Of a stretch of DNA of 5,083 bases, positions 4,499 through 5,083 are shown one piece after another (the stretch's first letter is position 1; each line of letters begins with the position of its first letter). The notes beneath the pieces are model-generated. The model was not told the DNA's origin. It ran no database searches and saw nothing but the letters and a program-made list of their open reading frames with translations. The stretch lies in NCBI GenBank assembly GCA_002422365.1, contig DIUO01000040.1, positions 1 to 5,083 on the forward strand, in the 5' to 3' direction. Position numbers and translations under genes: made by a program. Origin of the DNA: Proteobacteria bacterium UBA6156. GTDB lineage: Bacteria; Pseudomonadota; Alphaproteobacteria; UBA2136; UBA6156.

Positions 4499-5083
4499 TT
4501 ATTTCAGGGCTGTGCGGCGGTTACCGTTATACTGCAACGGCCATTGGCCTTCCGCCAGCGCCGCCAGGCTCCAGGGCGTCTGGTTCATGCGCTGTTGGTA
4601 AAGCCAGTAATTGGCAAACACCTTCTCCACATAATCGCGGGTTTCATCAAAAGGTATGTTTTCCAGCCACAGCATCGGGTCATCATTAGGGGTGGTGCCG
4701 TTGTTCAACCAGCGCCGCACGTTGCCAATCCCGCCGTTATAAGAGGCCACCACCAGCATCAAATTATCATCCAGCTTCCCGTTCAGATAATGCAAATACG
4801 CCTGCGCCAGCTTCAAGTTCACCGCCGGGTTGTGCAGGTCGTCGGGCTTAGGCTGGCTATGGCCGCTCAGGCGAGCAATATATTTCGCGGTGGCGGGCAT
4901 CAGCTGCATCAGCCCTTGGGCCCCCACACGGCTGCCAATCCCGGGGTTGAAGGCACTTTCCTGCCGCATAATCCCCAGCATCAGCGCGCGGTCAAAGGTC
5001 CAGCCGCCGGTGGGCGTCCAGTCGCCTGCCAGCGGGAACAACGCCCCCGGCAGCACATGCCCTTCTTCCTTCAGCTGCTTGCC
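4499..5083 (-). CDS. Soluble lytic murein transglycosylase, C-terminal catalytic domain (5' end outside window)
   Basis: The frame is open to the right edge; 194 C-terminal residues are visible, ending at TAA (4499-4501). The enzyme cleaves the MurNAc-GlcNAc bond of peptidoglycan in the periplasm, forming 1,6-anhydro ends. The SLT lysozyme-like domain is complete. Counting from the window edge, the catalytic Glu is residue 42 in 'MRQESAF', 'GLMQLMPATA' is 57-66, 'NPAVNLKLAQAYL' is 85-97, 'ASYNGG' is 113-118 and 'IPFDETRDYVEKVFANYWLY' follows at 143-162. This combination matches the C-terminal domain of Slt-type enzymes, with an alphaproteobacterial look in the last helices. An in-frame GTG at 5056 is not the start, because sense sequence ('GKQLKEEG') continues upstream; the usual helical N-terminal region and signal peptide would lie outside. 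It is 67 bp upstream of rnhB on the same strand and could share its transcript. Confidence 0.93.
   Translation of the reverse strand, partial: GKQLKEEGHVLPGALFPLAGDWTPTGGWTFDRALMLGIMRQESAFNPGIGSRVGAQGLMQLMPATAKYIARLSGHSQPKPDDLHNPAVNLKLAQAYLHYLNGKLDDNLMLVVASYNGGIGNVRRWLNNGTTPNDDPMLWLENIPFDETRDYVEKVFANYWLYQQRMNQTPWSLAALAEGQWPLQYNGNRRTALK

Overview
The window holds five protein genes. One, on the + strand and cut by the left edge, encodes a repetitive tail-fibre-like or adhesin-like protein. Four lie on the - strand and read leftwards: the C-terminal part of a lytic transglycosylase (cut by the right edge), rnhB (ribonuclease HII), a GT4-type glycosyltransferase and an NAD-dependent sugar epimerase/dehydratase. 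The coding DNA is mostly GC-rich with strong G/C third positions. The lytic transglycosylase, RNase HII and glycosyltransferase read like alphaproteobacterial proteins. This is a judgement from remembered family features, not a search, so the taxonomic call is moderate. No tRNA, rRNA, CRISPR array, transposase or integrase gene is visible.

Layout. Positions 2-1345 (+) carry a 447-residue C-terminal fragment built from repeated 'LHV.G' motifs and three copies of a module with two cysteines at fixed spacing. Two stretches in it (about 115-345 and 610-960) are clearly richer in A/T than the repeats around them, so the gene looks mosaic. Positions 1346-1753 are non-coding and lie between convergent genes. 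They are unusually rich in inverted repeats: a 33-bp palindrome starting on the stop codon of the + gene, a 178-bp fold-back element with perfect 27-bp terminal inverted repeats (1413-1590), a separate hairpin (1601-1661), and a recurring 13-bp motif related to TTAAAGCTGTTTA. Positions 1754-4431 (-) hold three tightly packed genes (a 17-bp overlap and a 4-bp gap) that are almost certainly co-transcribed. Positions 4499-5083 (-) hold the lytic transglycosylase, 67 bp upstream of rnhB.

How it fits together. The - strand genes combine peptidoglycan turnover, RNA:DNA hybrid removal and two carbohydrate-building functions (nucleotide-sugar conversion and glycosyl transfer). The last two plausibly serve a surface polysaccharide or glycoconjugate. 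The + gene probably encodes a surface-exposed or virion fibre. The most unusual part is the convergent intergenic region: its fold-back element and scattered motif copies look like a small non-autonomous mobile or repeat family that may also act as a bidirectional transcription terminator.
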